8,224 nucleotides of DNA, taken from assembly GCA_003541895.1 (NCBI GenBank), contig DPLR01000597.1, positions 1 to 8,224 of the forward strand. The letters run 5' to 3'. A program made the translations under genes and the position numbers. The notes under the pieces were generated by a model that was not told where the DNA came from, did no database searches, and saw only the letters and a program-made list of their open reading frames with translations. Below are positions 5,638-8,224 of this stretch, one piece after another. The first letter of the stretch is position 1. Every line of letters starts with the position of its first letter. Source of the stretch: Cytophagales bacterium (GTDB lineage: Bacteria > Bacteroidota > Bacteroidia > Cytophagales > Cyclobacteriaceae).

Positions 5638-6951
5638 ATGAATGTAGTTATTGAAAAAGCCGAGATAAAAGATATACGCTTTCCCACCAGCCGTTCATTG
5701 GATGGTTCGGATGCGATGAATCCAGACCCTGACTATTCAGCTGCTTATGTTATTCTCAAAACCAACGTGCCTGAGCTGGAAGGTCATGGGTTTACATTTA
5801 CCATCGGCAGAGGAAATGAAATCTGTACCGTAGCAATTAATGCAATCCTCCAACTCGTGATCGGAAAAAATCTTTCTTCGATTACAGCCAACATGGGAAA
5901 ATTTTGGAAAGACATTACAGGCGATAGCCAACTGCGATGGCTCGGCCCTGAAAAGGGAGTAATCCATTTGGCAACCGGTGCAATAGTAAATGCAGTTTGG
6001 GATTTATGGGCTAAAGTTGAGAAGAAGCCCGTATGGAAGTTGATAGCCGATATGACCGCTGAGCAATTGATTTCGTGTGTTGATTTTACTTATATCACAG
6101 ATGTAATTACTTCTGAAGAAGCCTTGAGAATGATCAAGCCATTTGAATCAACCAAACAAAATCGAATTGATTATTTATTAAAAAATGGTTACCCGGGCTA
6201 CACTACTTCACCAGGTTGGCTTGGCTATTCAGAAGAAAAAATAAAACGGCTCAGCAAAGAAGCCGTAGCTGAAGGTTGGAAGCACATCAAGATGAAAGTA
6301 GGTTCGGATATCAATTCAGATATGTTACGCGCCAAAATTATTCGCGATGAAATTGGCTACGATATTAAGTTGATGATGGATGCCAACCAAAAATGGGATG
6401 TCGATTCTGCCATCGCAAACATGAAAAAACTTTCTTTATTTCAGCCGCATTGGATTGAAGAGCCGACAAGCCCTGACGATATCTTAGGTCACGCAACAAT
6501 TAAGAAAGCAATTGATCCAATAAAAGTAGCTACTGGAGAGCATTGTCAAAACAGAGTTATTTTCAAGCAATTGATGCAAGCACACGCTATTGATTTCTGC
6601 CAGATCGATAGTTGTAGAGTGGGCGGGGTGAATGAAAACTTGGCCATATTGCTGATGGCAGCAAAATTCAAAATTCCTGTTTGCCCGCATGCCGGTGGCG
6701 TTGGTTTGTGCGAGTTGGTTCAACATCTTTCGATGATTGATTTTATTTGTATTTCAGGAACGATGGAGGGAAGAGTCAGAGAATATGTAGATCATTTGCA
6801 CGAACATTTTGTTGATCCGGTAAAAATCAATGATGGTTGTTATATGCCGCCACTCATGCCCGGCTACGGTTGTGAAATGAAAAAGGAAAGTTTGGTTGAC
6901 TTCTCTTTTCCTGATGGGAAAACCTGGAGAGAAGAATTTAAAACTATTTGA
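5638..6951 (+). CDS. fucD: L-fuconate dehydratase (enolase superfamily)
   Basis: The 437-residue protein is full length and close in layout to the characterised L-fuconate dehydratase of Xanthomonas campestris. It has the family N-terminus DIRFPTSRSLDGSDAMNPDP (12-31), the KxK motif with Lys218 and Lys220 (HIKMK), the metal-ligand carboxylates Asp248 (MMDAN), Glu274 (WIEEP) and Glu301 (TGEHC), and the general base His351 in CPHAGGVGL. The catalytic numbering matches the Xanthomonas enzyme as I recall it. The enzyme uses Mg2+ to abstract the alpha-proton and eliminate water, converting L-fuconate to 2-keto-3-deoxy-L-fuconate; the family also acts on L-galactonate and D-arabinonate. This is the most diagnostic gene in the window and anchors the pathway call. 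It is the first gene of the rightward operon, with the next gene starting 3 bp after its stop. Confidence 0.93.
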   Translation: MNVVIEKAEIKDIRFPTSRSLDGSDAMNPDPDYSAAYVILKTNVPELEGHGFTFTIGRGNEICTVAINAILQLVIGKNLSSITANMGKFWKDITGDSQLRWLGPEKGVIHLATGAIVNAVWDLWAKVEKKPVWKLIADMTAEQLISCVDFTYITDVITSEEALRMIKPFESTKQNRIDYLLKNGYPGYTTSPGWLGYSEEKIKRLSKEAVAEGWKHIKMKVGSDINSDMLRAKIIRDEIGYDIKLMMDANQKWDVDSAIANMKKLSLFQPHWIEEPTSPDDILGHATIKKAIDPIKVATGEHCQNRVIFKQLMQAHAIDFCQIDSCRVGGVNENLAILLMAAKFKIPVCPHAGGVGLCELVQHLSMIDFICISGTMEGRVREYVDHLHEHFVDPVKINDGCYMPPLMPGYGCEMKKESLVDFSFPDGKTWREEFKTI

Positions 6952-6954
6952 AGT

Positions 6955-7731
6955 ATGGAACAGTTGTTCAGCCTAAAAGACAAAACTGCCGTAGTTACAG
7001 GTGGAGGCAGTGGTATTGGTAAAGCAATAGCAAAATTATTTGCGCAAGCAGGCGCCAGTGTTTTTATTCTTGAATTATCAGAAGAGGCAGGAAAGAAAGC
7101 GGACGAAGAAATTCATAGCGAAGGAAACGAAGCCACTTATATCATTTGCGATATCACTTCTTCAGCGCAAGTAAAATCAGCATTGCAAAAAGTACAACCA
7201 TCCATTGATATTTTGGTAAACAATGCGGGCATTGCACATGTCGGCAATCTTCAGAGTACAACGGAGCACGATTTTGAAAAATTATTCCAAGTGAATGTAA
7301 AGGGTACGTACTTGTGCATGCAAGCCGCAGTAGAACGAATGATTCAGCAAAAGGGTGGAGTGATATTAAATCTTGCATCGATAGCGGCCATGGTCGGTTT
7401 GCCCGATCGCTTTGCTTACTCCATGACGAAAGGAGCAGTGCTCACGATGACTTATTCTGTTGCACGCGATTACCTCAAGCATAATATCCGTTGCAATTGC
7501 ATTTCTCCTGCACGGGTCCATACTCCGTTTGTGGATGGCTTCCTCGCGAAAAATTATCCCGGCCAGGAAAATGAAATGTTTGAGAAATTATCGAAGACTC
7601 AGCCTATCGGTAGGATGGGAACTGCCGATGAGGTAGCGCAATTGGCATTGTACTTATGCTCTGATAGCGCCTCGTTCATTACTGGCACCAATTACCCTAT
7701 TGACGGTGGATTTGTAACCTTAAATACCTAA
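6955..7731 (+). CDS. SDR-family 2-keto-3-deoxy-L-fuconate dehydrogenase
   Basis: The 258-residue protein is a complete classical short-chain dehydrogenase. It has TGGGSGIG (15-22), an acidic Glu40 at the end of beta-2 favouring NAD+, Asp66 in CDIT, NNAG (89-92), Asn114, Ser142 and an intact YxxxK with Tyr155 and Lys159. A NYPIDGG segment near the C-terminus is the usual SDR ending. Located 3 bp after the fuconate dehydratase stop and 11 bp before an FAH-family hydrolase, it fits the 2-keto-3-deoxy-L-fuconate 4-dehydrogenase of the Xanthomonas/Burkholderia type pathway, producing 2,4-diketo-3-deoxy-L-fuconate. SDR sequence alone does not fix the substrate, so the exact role rests on the operon. 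If it were also able to oxidise L-fucose, it could make up for the unusual first SDR, but nothing in the sequence shows this. Confidence 0.85.
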   Translation: MEQLFSLKDKTAVVTGGGSGIGKAIAKLFAQAGASVFILELSEEAGKKADEEIHSEGNEATYIICDITSSAQVKSALQKVQPSIDILVNNAGIAHVGNLQSTTEHDFEKLFQVNVKGTYLCMQAAVERMIQQKGGVILNLASIAAMVGLPDRFAYSMTKGAVLTMTYSVARDYLKHNIRCNCISPARVHTPFVDGFLAKNYPGQENEMFEKLSKTQPIGRMGTADEVAQLALYLCSDSASFITGTNYPIDGGFVTLNT

Positions 7732-7742
7732 TCCTATTTGAA

Positions 7743-8224
7743 ATGAAACTGATTCGTTTTGGAAGTGTGAATAATGAAAAACCGGGCGTAGGGTTGCCCG
7801 ATGGCAAACGAATAGATACTTCTGCTTTTGGCGAAGATTACGATGAGAATTTTTTTGCCACCGATGGAATAAACCGTTTGCAAAGTTGGCTCGATAAAAA
7901 TCAGAACAATTGTAAGAAGGTAGATGATAATGTGCGACTGGCTGCAAGCATATGTCGCCCAAGCAAACTCATTTGTGTAGGATTGAATTATGCCAAGCAT
8001 GCGAAGGAAGGTGGAATGGAGATTCCCAAATTACCCATCATCTTTTTCAAATCAACCACCGCCATTGTTGGGCCCGATGATGATTTAATGATCCCGAAGA
8101 ACAGCGAGAAGACAGATTGGGAAGTGGAGTTAGTTGTAGTCATTGGTAAACGAGCAACGTATGTTTCAGAAAACGAAGCAATGAATTTTGTGGCGGGTTA
8201 TATTCTTCATAACGATTACAGCGA
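7743..8224 (+). CDS. Fumarylacetoacetate hydrolase family protein, probable 2,4-diketo-3-deoxy-L-fuconate hydrolase (partial)
   Basis: The gene starts with ATG at 7743 and runs off the window end after 160 complete codons; family members of this type are about 280-290 residues, so a bit over half is present. The sequence shows the short N-terminal domain (MKLIRFGSV..., with PGVGLPDGKRID), then the FAH core: ICVGLNYAKHAKEGG (77-91, His86 as likely catalytic His), FFKSTTAIVGPDD (101-113), the metal ligands Glu127 and Glu129 in DWEVEL, and a third ligand Asp158 in HNDYS at the cut. The family cleaves C-C bonds of 2,4-diketo acids with a divalent metal. After the dehydratase and SDR 2, the expected reaction is hydrolysis of 2,4-diketo-3-deoxy-L-fuconate to pyruvate and L-lactate. 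It lies 11 bp after the preceding gene, in the same operon. Confidence 0.88.
   Translation, partial: MKLIRFGSVNNEKPGVGLPDGKRIDTSAFGEDYDENFFATDGINRLQSWLDKNQNNCKKVDDNVRLAASICRPSKLICVGLNYAKHAKEGGMEIPKLPIIFFKSTTAIVGPDDDLMIPKNSEKTDWEVELVVVIGKRATYVSENEAMNFVAGYILHNDYS

Noticed and set aside
7720..8000. Minus-strand open frames of 80 and 88 codons opposite the FAH-family gene
   Set aside because: They overlap each other and the clear FAH coding sequence, with no family similarity.
1163..8224. An L-rhamnose oxidative pathway instead of L-fucose
   Set aside because: The mutarotase family and lactonase would fit, but the dehydratase has the signature N-terminus and catalytic layout of L-fuconate dehydratase and the transporter is FucP-like, so fucose (or L-galactose/D-arabinose) is the better reading.
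1..8224. tRNA or rRNA genes, CRISPR arrays, insertion sequences, phage genes
   Set aside because: Almost every base is explained by protein-coding genes with short gaps; no spaced direct repeats, transposase motifs or RNA-like segments were seen.

Overview
The window looks like a chromosomal segment from a member of the Bacteroidota, probably Cytophagales-like. The evidence is indirect: fairly AT-rich DNA, A/T-rich start regions without clear Shine-Dalgarno sequences, genes packed with tiny gaps, and protein sequences of a Bacteroidota flavour such as the cysteine-rich tail of the GT9 glycosyltransferase. No species can be named from the sequence alone.

Layout. (1) Positions 1-1162, plus strand: the last 51 codons of an inorganic pyrophosphatase, overlapping by one base with a GT9 (heptosyltransferase-like) glycosyltransferase. 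(2) Positions 1163-5527, minus strand: a tight five-gene operon, in transcription order an amidohydrolase-type sugar lactonase, an SDR sugar dehydrogenase, a FucP-type permease, a RhaM-family mutarotase and an FMN-dependent L-lactate dehydrogenase. Gaps are 8 bp, 9 bp, a 4-bp ATGA overlap and 2 bp. (3) Positions 5528-5637: an AT-rich divergent control region. (4) Positions 5638-8224, plus strand: L-fuconate dehydratase, a 2-keto-3-deoxy-L-fuconate dehydrogenase (SDR), and a fumarylacetoacetate-hydrolase-family enzyme cut off by the window end.

How the genes work together. The two divergent operons encode an essentially complete non-phosphorylating oxidative route for L-fucose, of the type described in Xanthomonas campestris and Burkholderia multivorans. 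The steps are uptake (FucP), anomer interconversion (mutarotase), oxidation to the lactone (SDR 1), lactone hydrolysis (amidohydrolase), dehydration of L-fuconate (enolase superfamily), oxidation at C4 (SDR 2), and cleavage of the diketo acid to pyruvate plus L-lactate (FAH family). The LldD-type enzyme at the end of the minus operon would turn the L-lactate into a second pyruvate, so the locus could take fucose to two pyruvates. L-galactose or D-arabinose are alternative substrates of this enzyme set. No regulator, fucosidase, sulfatase or SusC/SusD pair lies inside the window.

The most interesting points are two residue changes in otherwise intact proteins: the presumed L-fucose dehydrogenase has Asn where the SDR family has its catalytic Lys, and the FucP homologue has Ser where E. 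coli FucP has Asp46. The locus is otherwise a recognisable pathway; I did not find a wholly unknown system.
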